Of a stretch of 64,000 nucleotides of DNA, positions 7,592 through 17,134 are shown in pieces; the first letter of the stretch is position 1, and the number at the start of each line of letters is the position of its first letter. The stretch comes from Lentzea fradiae (GTDB lineage Bacteria > Actinomycetota > Actinomycetes > Mycobacteriales > Pseudonocardiaceae). Location: the NCBI RefSeq assembly GCF_900100955.1, contig NZ_FNCC01000003.1:248001-312000 (forward strand), in the 5' to 3' direction. The translations under genes were made by a program, and so were the position numbers. The notes beneath the pieces were generated by a model that worked only from the letters and a program-made list of their open reading frames with translations, ran no database searches and was not told the DNA's origin.

Positions 7592-8575
7592 TCAGGCGTC
7601 GCCGTCGAACAGGCTCGTCACCGAGCCGTCCTCGAAGATCTCCCGGATCGCCCGTGCCAGCAGCGGCGCGATGCTCAGCACCGTCAGCCCCGGGAACCGG
7701 CGCTCGTGCGGGATCGGCAGGGTGTCGGTGAGGATCACCTCGCGGGCCTTGCTCGCGACCAGCCGTTCGTGGGCTTCGCCGGACAGCACGCCGTGCGTGG
7801 CCACGAGCACGACGTCCCTCGCGCCCTGCTCCAGCAGCTGCCGGGCCGCGCCGGTGCTGGTCAGCGCCGTGTCGATCATGTCGTCGACCACGACGCACGT
7901 GCGGCCCGCGACGTCGCCGACCACGCGGTTGGCCATGACCTCGTTGGGGCGTTCCGGGTCGCGCGTCTTGTGGATGAACGCGATCGGGCAGCCGCCGAGC
8001 AGGTCCGCCCACTTCTCCGCGAGGCGGGTGCGGCCCGCGTCCGGGGAGACGATCGTGAGGTCCTCGCTCTGGTAGCGGGCCCGGACGTGGCCGGCGAGCA
8101 GCCACATGGCGTGCAGGTGGTCCACCGGGCCGTCGAAGAAGCCCTGCTCCTGCGCCGTGTGCAGGTCGACGGTGACGATGCGGTCGGCGCCCGCGGTCTT
8201 GAACATGTCCGCGACCAGCCGGGCCGACACCGGTTCGCGGCCCGCGTACTTGCGGTCCTGGCGCGAGTACGGGTACGACGGCATGACGGCGGTGATGCGC
8301 TTGGCCGAGGCGCGTTTCAACGCGTCGACCATGAGCAGCTGTTCCATCAGCCAGTCGTTGATGGGCGCGCAGTGGCTCTGCACGACGAACGCGTCCGCGC
8401 CGCGCACGGACTCCTCGAACCGCACGAACGTCTCGCCGTTGGCGAAGTCGTAGGCGGACTGCGGGGTGATCGAGACGCCGAGGTGGCCCGCCACCGCCTC
8501 CGCCAGCTCCGGGTGCGCCCTGCCGGTGAGGAGCAGGAGCTGCCGCTTGGCGACGCCCGCCTTGCCGCTGACCAT
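7592..8575 (-). CDS. prs: Ribose-phosphate pyrophosphokinase (PRPP synthetase)
   Basis: 327 aa, normal for the family. It makes PRPP from ribose 5-phosphate and ATP for nucleotide, histidine and tryptophan synthesis. The flexible-loop region KRASAKRITAVMPSYPYSRQ, the GREPVSARLVADM segment, TVDLHTAQ and FFDGPVDHL are all present. The PRPP-binding loop is VVVDDMIDTALT, where many enzymes have DTGGT, a variant also compatible with activity. The ATG at 8575 follows GGGGAGTGCAGAG. The gene stands alone, not beside glmU as is usual for the housekeeping copy, so a second paralogue elsewhere in the genome is possible. Confidence 0.93.
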   Translation of the reverse strand: MVSGKAGVAKRQLLLLTGRAHPELAEAVAGHLGVSITPQSAYDFANGETFVRFEESVRGADAFVVQSHCAPINDWLMEQLLMVDALKRASAKRITAVMPSYPYSRQDRKYAGREPVSARLVADMFKTAGADRIVTVDLHTAQEQGFFDGPVDHLHAMWLLAGHVRARYQSEDLTIVSPDAGRTRLAEKWADLLGGCPIAFIHKTRDPERPNEVMANRVVGDVAGRTCVVVDDMIDTALTSTGAARQLLEQGARDVVLVATHGVLSGEAHERLVASKAREVILTDTLPIPHERRFPGLTVLSIAPLLARAIREIFEDGSVTSLFDGDA

Positions 8576-8843
8576 CTCTGCACTCCCCGGTTCGGCTGCG
8601 GTACCACCCGATGGTTCAGCATCGCCGCGAGATCACGCAAACCGTACGTCCGGCGGATGGGATTGGTCGTTGCCGAGCACTCCGGGGTAACCCGATCGGG
8701 CACACCCACACCAGTCACATAGCACCGATGGAGCAACACGCTCGGTACAGGTTCACCGGGCTCGATTCACTACTTGGGGTATGGCCAGTGTGAATCGGTG
8801 ATCTCGACGTTAGGAACTGGTCCAACATCCCTACGCTCCTCGC

Positions 8844-8978
8844 ATGCCTGAGAAGCAGGACACAGCGGCACCGACACCGCAGACCCCGCCGGCCGGTCCG
8901 ACCGCGATGGGCACCCCCATCCACGACCAGATCGCCGACAGCCTGGGAGTCCGCCAGAAACAGCAGCCGCCGGACTGA
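8844..8978 (+). CDS. Small hypothetical protein (44 aa)
   Basis: Runs from MPEKQDTAAPTPQTPPAGPT to GVRQKQQPPD. The first half is Pro/Thr-rich and probably disordered; the second contains PIHDQIADSLGVR, which could form one helix. There is no Shine-Dalgarno sequence at the ATG. An inverted repeat GATTCAC/GTGAATC (8764-8770 and 8790-8796) lies about 50 bp upstream. I do not recognise the family. The 268 bp upstream to PRPP synthetase hold nothing else I can support. Confidence 0.4.
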   Translation: MPEKQDTAAPTPQTPPAGPTAMGTPIHDQIADSLGVRQKQQPPD

Positions 8979-9076
8979 GTCGTCTCAGCACGCGCTCGCC
9001 GACTTTCGGCGGTCGACCGCGCCCCGCGCGAGCCGGTAGGAAGAGCCCCCTCTGCGGATGAGGAGGGGACTTGTCC

Positions 9077-10585
9077 ATGCGCATCACCGTGCTGGCCGCC
9101 GCGGCCGCACTCATGATCACCGGAACGCCCGCCGTGCAGGCGTCAGGGGGTCCCGCGGTCCCCCGGATCGACTGGACCGCCTGCGGACCCGAACACCCCG
9201 GCTTCGACTGCGCCACGGTGCGGGTACCGCTCGACTACGACCACCCGCACGGTGCCACCACGACGATCGCGCTGACCCGCAAGCCCGCCACGGACAAGGC
9301 CCGCCGCATCGGGTCGCTGTTCCTCAACCCCGGCGGCCCCGGCGGCTCGGGCGTCGGCTTCGCGTGGTCCGCGGGCGACCGGCTCTCGGCGAACCTCCAG
9401 GGCCGCTTCGACGTCGTCGGGTTCGACCCGCGCGGCGTCGGCCGGTCCGACCCGTTGCACTGCTTCTCCAGCGAGGACGAGCTCGACGAGTTCTTCGAGG
9501 GCGTGCCCGGCTTCCCGTACCAGGCGGCGCAGGAGAAGCCGTTCTACGACCGGTACCGCTCGCTCGGCCCCGAGTGCCGCGACGACCAGCTCATCGCCCG
9601 GCACATGAGCACCGCGGACGTCGCCCGCGACCTCGACCTGCTGCGCCGCGCCGTCGGCGACCGCAAGCTCACCTACCTCGGCTTCTCCTACGGCTCGTTC
9701 CTCGGCGCCACCTACGCGAACCTGTTCCCCGGCAACATCAGGGCGCTCGTCGTCGACGGCGTGCTCAACCCGGAGCTGTGGTCGAGCGGCCGCCAGGTCG
9801 AGTCGGACCGCATCGCGACCAAGGAGGAGTTCCGCGAGTTCCTGCGCACCTGCGACGAGGCCGGGTGCGTGTTCGGCCCGAAGCCGGAACAGCGCTGGAA
9901 CGCGTTGCTGAAGTCGGTGCGCGCCAAGCCGATCCAGCTCGGTGACGAGGTGTTCACCTACGACACGGTCGTCGGCATCGCCCTCGGCGCCATGTACTCG
10001 CCGGACGACTGGCCGTCCACCGCCGAGCTGTTCGACCAGCTCTCCGACGCGTCCACCGGCACCGCGAGCCTGTCGGCCACCTCCGCCGAGCCGGACTACC
10101 CCAACGGGTTCGACTCCTACAACGGCAACGCGTGCGCGGACATCGAGTACCCGAGCACGCTCGGCGCCTACCGGTCGATCTCGCGGTACGCGGAGGCCGG
10201 TTCGGAGTTCGGCCCCGCGTGGTGGTGGGCGAACGCGGCGTGCGCGGACTGGCCTGTCAACGCCGACCGCTACACCGGCCCGTGGCACACCCGCACCAGC
10301 GCCCCGGTCCTGGTGGTGGGCAACCACTTCGACGGCGTCACGGACTTCCGCGGCGCGCAGGCAGTGCACCGTCAGCTGGCGGGCAGCAGGCTGCTCGCCT
10401 ACGCGGGCTGGGGCCACACGGCGTACGCGGTGAGCCAATGCGCGACCGAGCACACCAACGCGTACCTGCTCCACGGCACGCTGCCGCCCGCCGGCACGGT
10501 GTGCCCGGCGAACCCGAACCCGTTCCTGCCCACCACCGCGGCCGCGGAGCCGCTGTTCAAGCCCGCCACGCCGGGCCGGAGGTGA
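9077..10585 (+). CDS. Secreted S33-type (TAP-like) aminopeptidase/alpha-beta hydrolase
   Basis: About 502 aa with a signal peptide (MRITVLAAAAALMITGTPA VQA). The order is that of Streptomyces tripeptidyl aminopeptidases: a DYDHP segment, the oxyanion region LFLNPGGPGGSG, FDVVGFDPRG, the nucleophile elbow GFSYGS (S204), and a C-terminal TAP-like part with VLVVGNHFDGVTD (acid) and AGWGHTAY (histidine). The expected activity is removal of N-terminal peptides or amino acids outside the cell. The ATG at 9077 is preferred to the TTG at 9071 because it gives better spacing from GGAGG (9062-9066). The 3' end overlaps the convergent helicase gene by 29 bp. Confidence 0.88.
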   Translation: MRITVLAAAAALMITGTPAVQASGGPAVPRIDWTACGPEHPGFDCATVRVPLDYDHPHGATTTIALTRKPATDKARRIGSLFLNPGGPGGSGVGFAWSAGDRLSANLQGRFDVVGFDPRGVGRSDPLHCFSSEDELDEFFEGVPGFPYQAAQEKPFYDRYRSLGPECRDDQLIARHMSTADVARDLDLLRRAVGDRKLTYLGFSYGSFLGATYANLFPGNIRALVVDGVLNPELWSSGRQVESDRIATKEEFREFLRTCDEAGCVFGPKPEQRWNALLKSVRAKPIQLGDEVFTYDTVVGIALGAMYSPDDWPSTAELFDQLSDASTGTASLSATSAEPDYPNGFDSYNGNACADIEYPSTLGAYRSISRYAEAGSEFGPAWWWANAACADWPVNADRYTGPWHTRTSAPVLVVGNHFDGVTDFRGAQAVHRQLAGSRLLAYAGWGHTAYAVSQCATEHTNAYLLHGTLPPAGTVCPANPNPFLPTTAAAEPLFKPATPGRR

Positions 10586-13334
10586 CGGCCGGCTCCTGAG
10601 CCAGCACCAGCGCCGCCCGCGCCGGGTCGTGACCGAACCGGCTGCCGAACGCGTCGTGGACGCGCCACCCGGCGTGGGCGAGCGCACGCCAGCGGGTCAG
10701 GTGCGCCCGTGCCCCGCCGGGGTGCGGGCGCGTCTCCAGTGCGACGGCCTCGTCCCCCTCCCCCACGACGAGGTCGACCCGCCAGCGTCCCACCGGGTAG
10801 CCGGTGCGGACGGTGAGACCGGCGGCCCGCAGCTCCCGTGCCAGGCCGGCGGTCCACTCGTCGGACGGCGCGGCGCCCTCGGTCACCGCCGGCGGCTCGG
10901 CGGCGTGCCGCAGGTACTCGCCGGCCAGGCCGGGCGGGCGCGGTGACGAGGTGACCACGTGGACGCGGTGGCGGGCGCGGGTCGTCAGCACCGCGAGCAG
11001 GTTCGGGTCGTTGACGAACCGCCACGAGCCGGGCCTGGCGTCCGCGGCGAAGCTGATCACGACCTCGTCGAACTCGCCGCCCTGCACCCCGTGCACCGTG
11101 CCGACGCGGACACCGCCCGAGGTGATCTCGTCGAGCGTCAGCTCCTCCAGCAGCACCGCCTCCAGCGCGTCGGCCTGCGCGCGGAACGGTGTCACCACGC
11201 CGATCGACCGGACGCCCGCCGCGACCCGTTTGCGGACGTGGGTCAGCACGGCGTCCACTTCGGACTCGTTGACGCCCTTGCGGCCGCGGGTGCCCTCGAC
11301 CAGCTCGGTGTCGATGCGGTCGACGTCCGCGACGGCCGGGTGGGTGGTGAGCAGCTCCATCCTGCCGTCGTAGAACCGGGACGCGGCGAACCCGATCAGG
11401 TGCGGCGCGCAGCGGTGGTGCTCGTCGAGCCAGTGCACGTCCGCGACGGCGGCGGCCGCGTCGAACAGGCTGACCTTCGGCACGTGCAGCCGGTCGGCCA
11501 GCTCCCCGGTGCCCTCGGCGTCGACCGCGGCCCGCACGGCCTCGTCGCTCACGAACGACACGTGCCGCAGCTGCCTCGGGTCGCCGCCGATCACCGCGGA
11601 CCGGCCGCGCAGCAGCGCGGGCGCGGCGAGCGGCTGGTCCACGTGGCTCGCCTCGTCGATGATCACCAGGTCGAACGCGCCGGGCACCGGCGGCAGGATC
11701 TCCTCGACCTCCGACAGCGTCCCCACCCACAGCGGCAGCGCCTTCAGCAGGTCCCCGCTGTCGATCCTGGTGAGCGCGCGCCGCCGGACCGACCGGCCCG
11801 ACCGCAGCGCCGCCGCGAGCGCCGCCACCGCCCGGCGCTCGGCCTCGCCCCTCCTGCCCGCCACGAGCTCGGCGAGCCAGGCGGACGTGGCCGCGCGGAC
11901 GGCGGCGTCCCGTTCCACCAGCAACGACCGCAGCTCGCCGAACGTGGTGCCGCCCGCGGCCGCCAGCCGGACCGCGGCGGCCGTCTGCTCCGCCGCCTCG
12001 ATCGCCGCGCTGAGGTCGTCCGGCGAAACCTGTTTCGCACCAACGGCTTTGCGTGCCTTCTGCACGGCCCTGGACGTGCGCAGCCCACTCAAGAACCCGG
12101 TCCGGGGCTCCAGAAGTCCTTTCAGACGGCCGAAATCCACGCCCGCCTCGAACGCCTTGGGCGCGACCGCGCGATGTCCGGCCATCAGCGCGTGCTGCTT
12201 GCGTGCCCGCGCGGCCAGTTCCTCGTCGTGCAGGGCCTGCGCGACCGCGCGTTCGATCCTGTCGACGTCCGCCTCGGCCGCCGAACGCGCCTTCCCCAGC
12301 TCCGGTGACCGGACCGGCGTGCGCGCGGCGTCGAAGCCGTCGCTCAGCTCCGTGGCGATCTTCAGCCGCAGCTCCGAGTCGCCGAACAGCACCGGCATCG
12401 GCCCGCCCGCCGCGCGCAGGGCCTCGCCGAGCACGTCGGCGGCGTTGCGGGTGCGGCTGGCGAGCAGCACGGACTTGCCCGCCGCCACGGCGTCGAGCGC
12501 CAGCGCCGCGAGCGTGTGCGTCTTGCCGGAGCCGGGCGGCCCGCCCACGACGGTGATCCGGGCCCGGCGGGCGTGCTCGACCGCGCGTTCCTGGCTGTGG
12601 CTCAACGGCAGCACGGAGCTGATCCGCTCCCCGCGGTCCGCGGCCGGTGGCTCGGCGGGCCCGTACAGGGCGGCGAACGCGGTGTCCTCGACCCCGCGCG
12701 TCGACGCCCACTCGTACAGCGTCGCGCCGTGCTCGGTCGTCACCGCGGCCTCGCCCGCGTGCACCCCGGCGCCCATCGCCACGACCAGTTCCCGGCCGGA
12801 GACCAGCTTCGCCGGGTCGTCGTGCACGACCGGCACGTCCCCGAACCCGGCGAGCCGCAGCGTCGTGGCGACCCACTCCTCGGTCGGCGCGAGCGCAGCC
12901 TCCTGGTCCGCGACCTTCGTCCAGTCCTCGACCAGCGGGAACAGGCTCGCGTCCCCGGCGGGGGCGAACGTGCAGACCGACCGGAGGCCGAGGGACATCC
13001 GCACCGGCCGGGAGATCAACGGAAGGCACACGCGCCGTCGCTGTCCGTTGACCTCCGCCGGTCCGGTGAGGAACGCCCAGCCCATCCGCAGCCGGCGCTC
13101 CTCCTGGTGCAGCGCGTCGTAGGCCACCAGGCGGGCGGCCAGGTCGCGGGCCTGCTTCGGCACGCGCCAGGCGGGAGGACCGTCGCCGTCCTCCCCCGCG
13201 ACCGTCGCCCAGCCCGCCTCGTGGTCGCCGAGCCACAGCAGACCCGCCGCCTTGCCGAGGTCGAGCTGGACCTTCCGCGGCTGCTCGGCCGCGCTCAACC
13301 GGGCGAGGGTGCGCAGGACGGCCGGAACGTTCAC
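10557..13334 (-). CDS. SF1 (Upf1-like) helicase with nuclease-like C-terminal domain
   Basis: 925 aa from a GTG. Walker A is GGPPGSGKT (264-272), Walker B is DLVIIDEASH (555-564), motif III is GDPRQL (about 584), then LDEHHRC, the SF1B-type TVHGVQGGEFDEV and TTRARHRV (motif VI). A long, mostly helical Ala/Arg-rich insert separates Walker A from B. Residues about 840-900 (VRTGYPVGRWRVDLVV then AVALETRP) resemble a Vsr/MTES_1575-type PD-(D/E)xK fold, but the usual E-x-K reads E-T-R, so nuclease activity is uncertain. Helicase-Vsr fusions occur in defence loci. The start overlaps the DUF1062 stop (GTGA), so both are expressed together. A nucleic-acid surveillance or defence role is inference. 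Confidence 0.82.
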   Translation of the reverse strand: MNVPAVLRTLARLSAAEQPRKVQLDLGKAAGLLWLGDHEAGWATVAGEDGDGPPAWRVPKQARDLAARLVAYDALHQEERRLRMGWAFLTGPAEVNGQRRRVCLPLISRPVRMSLGLRSVCTFAPAGDASLFPLVEDWTKVADQEAALAPTEEWVATTLRLAGFGDVPVVHDDPAKLVSGRELVVAMGAGVHAGEAAVTTEHGATLYEWASTRGVEDTAFAALYGPAEPPAADRGERISSVLPLSHSQERAVEHARRARITVVGGPPGSGKTHTLAALALDAVAAGKSVLLASRTRNAADVLGEALRAAGGPMPVLFGDSELRLKIATELSDGFDAARTPVRSPELGKARSAAEADVDRIERAVAQALHDEELAARARKQHALMAGHRAVAPKAFEAGVDFGRLKGLLEPRTGFLSGLRTSRAVQKARKAVGAKQVSPDDLSAAIEAAEQTAAAVRLAAAGGTTFGELRSLLVERDAAVRAATSAWLAELVAGRRGEAERRAVAALAAALRSGRSVRRRALTRIDSGDLLKALPLWVGTLSEVEEILPPVPGAFDLVIIDEASHVDQPLAAPALLRGRSAVIGGDPRQLRHVSFVSDEAVRAAVDAEGTGELADRLHVPKVSLFDAAAAVADVHWLDEHHRCAPHLIGFAASRFYDGRMELLTTHPAVADVDRIDTELVEGTRGRKGVNESEVDAVLTHVRKRVAAGVRSIGVVTPFRAQADALEAVLLEELTLDEITSGGVRVGTVHGVQGGEFDEVVISFAADARPGSWRFVNDPNLLAVLTTRARHRVHVVTSSPRPPGLAGEYLRHAAEPPAVTEGAAPSDEWTAGLARELRAAGLTVRTGYPVGRWRVDLVVGEGDEAVALETRPHPGGARAHLTRWRALAHAGWRVHDAFGSRFGHDPARAALVLAQEPAVTSGPAWRA

Positions 13335-13897
13335 CCCGACATGGTGCCATCCCGCTTCAGGGTGAACGCGAAGTCGCGGGCGACCCTGCCGGTCAGCCGC
13401 ACCGCCGACACCAGGGAACCCTCGTCGAGCAGCCGCCCGGCCGCCGCCGCGGACAGGCCGAAGCCCTCCGCGACCAGCCGCACCGGACGGACCGGGATCT
13501 TCGCGCGGAACCGCACCTCGACGTCGGCGATCTCGCGGTCCAGGTGCCCGGAGCCGCCGGTGTCGAGCCGCCAGGCACCGTCCCAGTCGAGACGGACGCG
13601 GTTGCGCCGTTGCAGGACGGTGTCCTGGAGCAACTCACCGGCGAGACGGATGTCGTTGTGGTGCAGGCGATCCAGCAGCTCGGGCCGGACGGAGCGCACG
13701 GTGACGCGGTCCAGCACGGTGAGCTTGACGGTGTCCTCACAGCCCGTGCAGAGCACGAGGAGCCACGCGTCGAGAACTTTGTGGTTGGCGTTGACGCGGA
13801 ACTTGCCGTTGGCGCGGAAGCGTTCCGAGCCGCACACGTGACAGCGGCGGCGAACGAGAGGAAGGCGTGTGGGCACGACGAACCAGGTGAAGGGCAC
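13331..13897 (-). CDS. DUF1062 zinc-ribbon protein
   Basis: About 188 aa from GTG 13897. The N-terminal half has two CxxC pairs: RRRCHVCGSERFRANGKF and LCTGCEDTVKL, the DUF1062 signature of a zinc ribbon with a conserved K(F)RVNANHK between them. The rest (ELLDRLHHND and onward) is helical and Arg-rich. The function of DUF1062 is not known. The stop overlaps the helicase start by 4 bp (GTGA), so this is the first gene of a coupled pair. The frame is open further up to a TTG at 13939, but neither candidate start has a clear ribosome site. Confidence 0.78.
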   Translation of the reverse strand: MPFTWFVVPTRLPLVRRRCHVCGSERFRANGKFRVNANHKVLDAWLLVLCTGCEDTVKLTVLDRVTVRSVRPELLDRLHHNDIRLAGELLQDTVLQRRNRVRLDWDGAWRLDTGGSGHLDREIADVEVRFRAKIPVRPVRLVAEGFGLSAAAAGRLLDEGSLVSAVRLTGRVARDFAFTLKRDGTMSG

Positions 13898-14087
13898 AGT
13901 TGCACACCGATCTTGGTGAGAAGTCCGCAGCATGAACAAGCGCGACGCGGTGCGGCGCGCTGGAAATCAGCTCTGGGGAGGTCTCACGCGAGGTACAACG
14001 GCCCGTCCTAGCCTCGACGACTCGGTTCCGCCGGACGGTAGCGGCGCACGACGGCGCCGAGCCACCGATTTTCCTCGGAAACGCAGA

Positions 14088-14119
14088 CGTGGCGGGCGTT
14101 CCGGAGAACACCCGCCACG
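14088..14119 (-). terminator. Terminator hairpin after the S8 protease
   Basis: CGTGGCGGGCGTT (14088-14100) pairs with AACACCCGCCACG (14107-14119) with one mismatch and a 6-nt loop. It starts 15 bp past the protease stop. The rest of the 237-bp gap up to the DUF1062 gene holds no feature I can support. Confidence 0.75.
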
Positions 14120-14134
14120 CGTTGGCTCAGCGGA

Positions 14135-15949
14135 TCAGAGCGTCAGGCTCCACGAGTCGATGGAGCCGTTGTCGAACGTCGCCGCGTCACGGACCCGGAG
14201 CGTCCAGGTGCCGTTGCGCGTCTCCGACGACAGGTTCACGGTGTAGGTCTGGTCGATGTTGTCCGCGCTACCGCCGGAGCGGTTGTGCAGGTTGTAGACC
14301 GAACCGTCCGGTGCGACCAGGTCGACGACGAGGTCACCGCGGTAGGTGTGCTTGATGTGCACCTCGACCTTGCTGCTCGCCGAGGCGGTGCCGGTGCAGC
14401 CGGCGACCGTGATCGTGCTGGTCACGGTCGTGTTGTCCGGGATGGTCACGTCGGTGCCGTTGGTCTGCGTGGCGCAGGCGGCCGACCCGACCGCCCACGT
14501 GAACGTGGTGCTGCCCGAACCGCCCGCCGCCGCGGTGGCCGTGGCGGTCACGGTGTAGGTGCCCGCGGCGGTCGCCGTGCCGGAGACCAGGCCGGACGAG
14601 GAGATCGACAGCCCGGCCGGCAGGCCGGTCGCCGACCACGTGTACGGCGCGGTGCCGCCCGAGGCGGTCAGTTGCAGGCTCACCGTGCCGTTCAACGCGG
14701 TCGTCTGGTTGCCGGGGCTGGTGACCGAGACGCCCGGCACGCCGCCGGTGTTCGTGCGCAGCAGCAGGTTCGCCGAGTTGGAGCCGGGGTTGGTGACCTT
14801 GTTCGGGGTGGCCTGGGCGAGGATCGCCGCGTGCACCTCGGCCGGGGTCTTGGCGGGGTTGTCCGCGAGGTACAGCGCCGCCGCGCCCGCGACGTGCGGC
14901 GAGGCCATCGACGTGCCGCTCATCGTGGCGGAGCCGGTGTTGTTGCTGTAGGACGCCGACACGATGTCCTGGCCGGGGGCGAACAGGTCGCTGCACGTGC
15001 CGTAGCTGGAGAACGACGCGCGGGCGTCGGTGCGGGACGTCGCCATGACGTTGATCGTCTCGGTGACGCGCTGCGGCGAGTACTTGCAGGAGTCGTCGTT
15101 GAAGTTGCCCGCCGCCACGACGTACGTGACGCCACGGGCGATCGAGGCGCGGACGGCGTCGTCGAGCACGCGGCTCGGCTCGTTCGCGGTTCCGGTGTAG
15201 AGGCTCATGTTCGCGACCGCGGGCAGGACGGCGTTCCCGGTGACCCAGTCGACGCCCGCCGCCTCGGTCGCGACCGAACCGCCGCCGAGGCAGTTGAGCA
15301 CGCGCACGGCCTTGAGCTTCACGTTCTTCGCCACGCCGAACGTGGCACCGCCGACCGTGCCGGCGACGTGCGTGCCGTGGCCCTGGCAGTCCTTGCCGTT
15401 GCGGCCGTCGGTGAACGCGTCGAAACCGAACGTGGCGCGCCCGCCGAAGTCGGCGTGGTCGTAGTTGATGCCGGTGTCGATCACGTACGCCGTGACGTTC
15501 GAGGCGTCCGTGCCGTAGCTGTACCGGCTGTCGAGCGGCAGGTCGGCCTGGTCGATCCGGTCGATGCCCCACGACGGCGGGTTCAGCTGGTCGGTCAGGA
15601 CCTGCACGGTCCTGTCCTGCTCCACGTAGGCCACCGCCGGGTCGGCCGCGAGGCGCTTGGCCTGCTGCTTCGACATGGTGGCCGAGAAGCCCTTGAACGC
15701 CGACCGGTAGGTGAACCCGATCCGGCCGCCGTAGCGGGTCGCGAGGTCGCCGGCGCGGCCACCGACCTCCGAACGCGGCACGGCGTCGTCCTTCAGCACC
15801 ACGATGTAGCTGTCCTGGACCGCGTTCGGCGCGCTCTCCGCGACGATCGGACCTTCCGGCTGTGCCGCCACAGCCTGTGGGAGCGCTACCACGGTTCCGG
15901 CGACGGCGACCACCGCCACACCGAGCGCGCGCAGGGTGCGTTGTCTCAT
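14135..15949 (-). CDS. Secreted aqualysin-type S8 protease with P-domain
   Basis: About 604 aa. A signal peptide ending near VAAQP is followed by an inhibitor I9 propeptide (DSYIVVLKDDAV to AYVEQDRTV). The proteinase K-like catalytic domain contains DTGINYDHADF, GHGTHVAGT and GTSMASPHVAG. A putative Ig-like domain (about 390-480, Gly/Thr-rich, NQTTALNGTVSLQL) follows, and the end is a proprotein-convertase P domain (HTYRGDLVVDLVAPDGS, then NGTWTLRVRD, then IDSWSLTL). It is expected to be an extracellular endoprotease whose P domain aids folding or substrate attachment. ATG 15949 is preferred to the GTG at 15952; the AGGAGCA ribosome site serves either. Confidence 0.92.
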   Translation of the reverse strand: MRQRTLRALGVAVVAVAGTVVALPQAVAAQPEGPIVAESAPNAVQDSYIVVLKDDAVPRSEVGGRAGDLATRYGGRIGFTYRSAFKGFSATMSKQQAKRLAADPAVAYVEQDRTVQVLTDQLNPPSWGIDRIDQADLPLDSRYSYGTDASNVTAYVIDTGINYDHADFGGRATFGFDAFTDGRNGKDCQGHGTHVAGTVGGATFGVAKNVKLKAVRVLNCLGGGSVATEAAGVDWVTGNAVLPAVANMSLYTGTANEPSRVLDDAVRASIARGVTYVVAAGNFNDDSCKYSPQRVTETINVMATSRTDARASFSSYGTCSDLFAPGQDIVSASYSNNTGSATMSGTSMASPHVAGAAALYLADNPAKTPAEVHAAILAQATPNKVTNPGSNSANLLLRTNTGGVPGVSVTSPGNQTTALNGTVSLQLTASGGTAPYTWSATGLPAGLSISSSGLVSGTATAAGTYTVTATATAAAGGSGSTTFTWAVGSAACATQTNGTDVTIPDNTTVTSTITVAGCTGTASASSKVEVHIKHTYRGDLVVDLVAPDGSVYNLHNRSGGSADNIDQTYTVNLSSETRNGTWTLRVRDAATFDNGSIDSWSLTL

Positions 15950-16111
15950 CACTGCTCCTCATCCGCAGGGCACCGCGCGTGGACGCGAGCCGGCCCTCGA
16001 CGGCTCCAGATGCATTCACGCGCGGTTGCGAAACAGCTTCAGTCCGTGTTCGGACCGGGATGAGTCTTTAGTTGGGACAACGCCTCGAACAAGCGACTTT
16101 CGTACGGATTG

Positions 16112-17050
16112 TCAGCCGGCGAGCGCGAAGAGCTCCTCCGGCCGACCGGCCTGCTTGAGCACGGCCAGCGACTGCTTCTCCAGCTGGCGGATCCGCTCAC
16201 GGGTCAGGCCGAGCTCCTCCGCGACCTCCTGGAGGGTGCGCTCGCGCCCGTCCTCCAGGCCGAACCGCAGCCGCATGATCCGCACCTGCCGTTCGGGCAG
16301 GACCTCCAGCAGCGACCGCACGCCGTCGGCGAACTCCCGGCGCTCGACCACGTCCGGAGCCGACACGCCGTCGGTGTCCTGGATCAGGTCGCCCAGCACC
16401 GAGTCGCCCTCGTCGCCCACCGGTGACTCCAGCGACACGCACGACCGCGCGGCGTCACGCAGGTCGCGCACCCGCTCCGGCGAGCACTTGGCCTCGGCGG
16501 CGATCTCCTCGACCGTCGCCTCGCGACCGAACCCGGCGGAGAGCTTCTGGCCGATCTTCTTCAGCTTGTTGACCTCCTCCACGACGTGGACCGGGAGGCG
16601 GACCGTGCGGGTCTGCTCGGCGAGACCCCGCTCGATCGCCTGGCGGATCCACCACATCGCGTAGGTGGAGAACTTGTAGCCCTTGGCGTAGTCGAACTTC
16701 TCGACCGCGCGGATCAGGCCGAGGTTGCCCTCCTGGACGACGTCCAGGAACGGCAGGCCGCGGAACGAGTGCTTCTTCGCGACCGACACGACCAGGCGCA
16801 GGTTCGCGCGGATCATGTGGTCCTTCGCCCTCTCGCCCTCCTTGGCGATCCGGCGCAGGAGACGCGCGTCATGCGTCGTCTCACCGGTCTTGAGGAGGTG
16901 GGCGGCGTACACACCGGCCTCGATGCGCCGTGACAGCTCGACCTCCTCGGACGCGGTCAGCAGCGGCGTGCTGCCGACGTCGCGCAGGTACTGGCCGACC
17001 AGGTCCGCGTCCTGCTGCCCGGACGCGCGGTTCTTCAGATCTGCGGGCAT
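16112..17050 (-). CDS. SigB-like group 2 sigma-70 factor
   Basis: About 312 aa from the ATG at 17050, which follows GGGGGGAT. Region 1.2 is [21 protein letters not shown], region 2 includes [15 protein letters not shown], the core-binding [20 protein letters not shown] and the -10 recognition [17 protein letters not shown]. Region 3 follows, and region 4.2 is [20 protein letters not shown]. It lacks the long N-terminal extension of primary sigma factors, so it is a non-essential group 2 factor of the mycobacterial SigB/Streptomyces HrdA-D type. A SigR/SigH-type promoter at 17107-17134 suggests induction by thiol-oxidative stress, as known for mycobacterial sigB. Confidence 0.92.
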   Translation of the reverse strand: MPADLKNRASGQQDADLVGQYLRDVGSTPLLTASEEVELSRRIEAGVYAAHLLKTGETTHDARLLRRIAKEGERAKDHMIRANLRLVVSVAKKHSFRGLPFLDVVQEGNLGLIRAVEKFDYAKGYKFSTYAMWWIRQAIERGLAEQTRTVRLPVHVVEEVNKLKKIGQKLSAGFGREATVEEIAAEAKCSPERVRDLRDAARSCVSLESPVGDEGDSVLGDLIQDTDGVSAPDVVERREFADGVRSLLEVLPERQVRIMRLRFGLEDGRERTLQEVAEELGLTRERIRQLEKQSLAVLKQAGRPEELFALAG

Positions 17051-17106
17051 GACAAATCCCCCCGATTCCGTTGGCAGGAGACGCAGCCCGAGTGGCTGCA
17101 CTGGGT

Positions 17107-17134
17107 GTAACGGTTCAGAGTCCCTGTTCATTCC
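17107..17134 (-). promoter_or_regulatory. SigR/SigH-type promoter for the SigB-like factor
   Basis: On the minus strand the sequence reads GGAAT, exactly 18 bases, then GTTAC. This matches the GGAAT-N18-GTT consensus of actinobacterial SigR/SigH. The -10 element lies about 57 bp upstream of the sigma start codon, allowing a leader of roughly 45-50 nt. Direct SigH control of sigB is known in Mycobacterium, which makes the match more credible. Confidence 0.65.
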
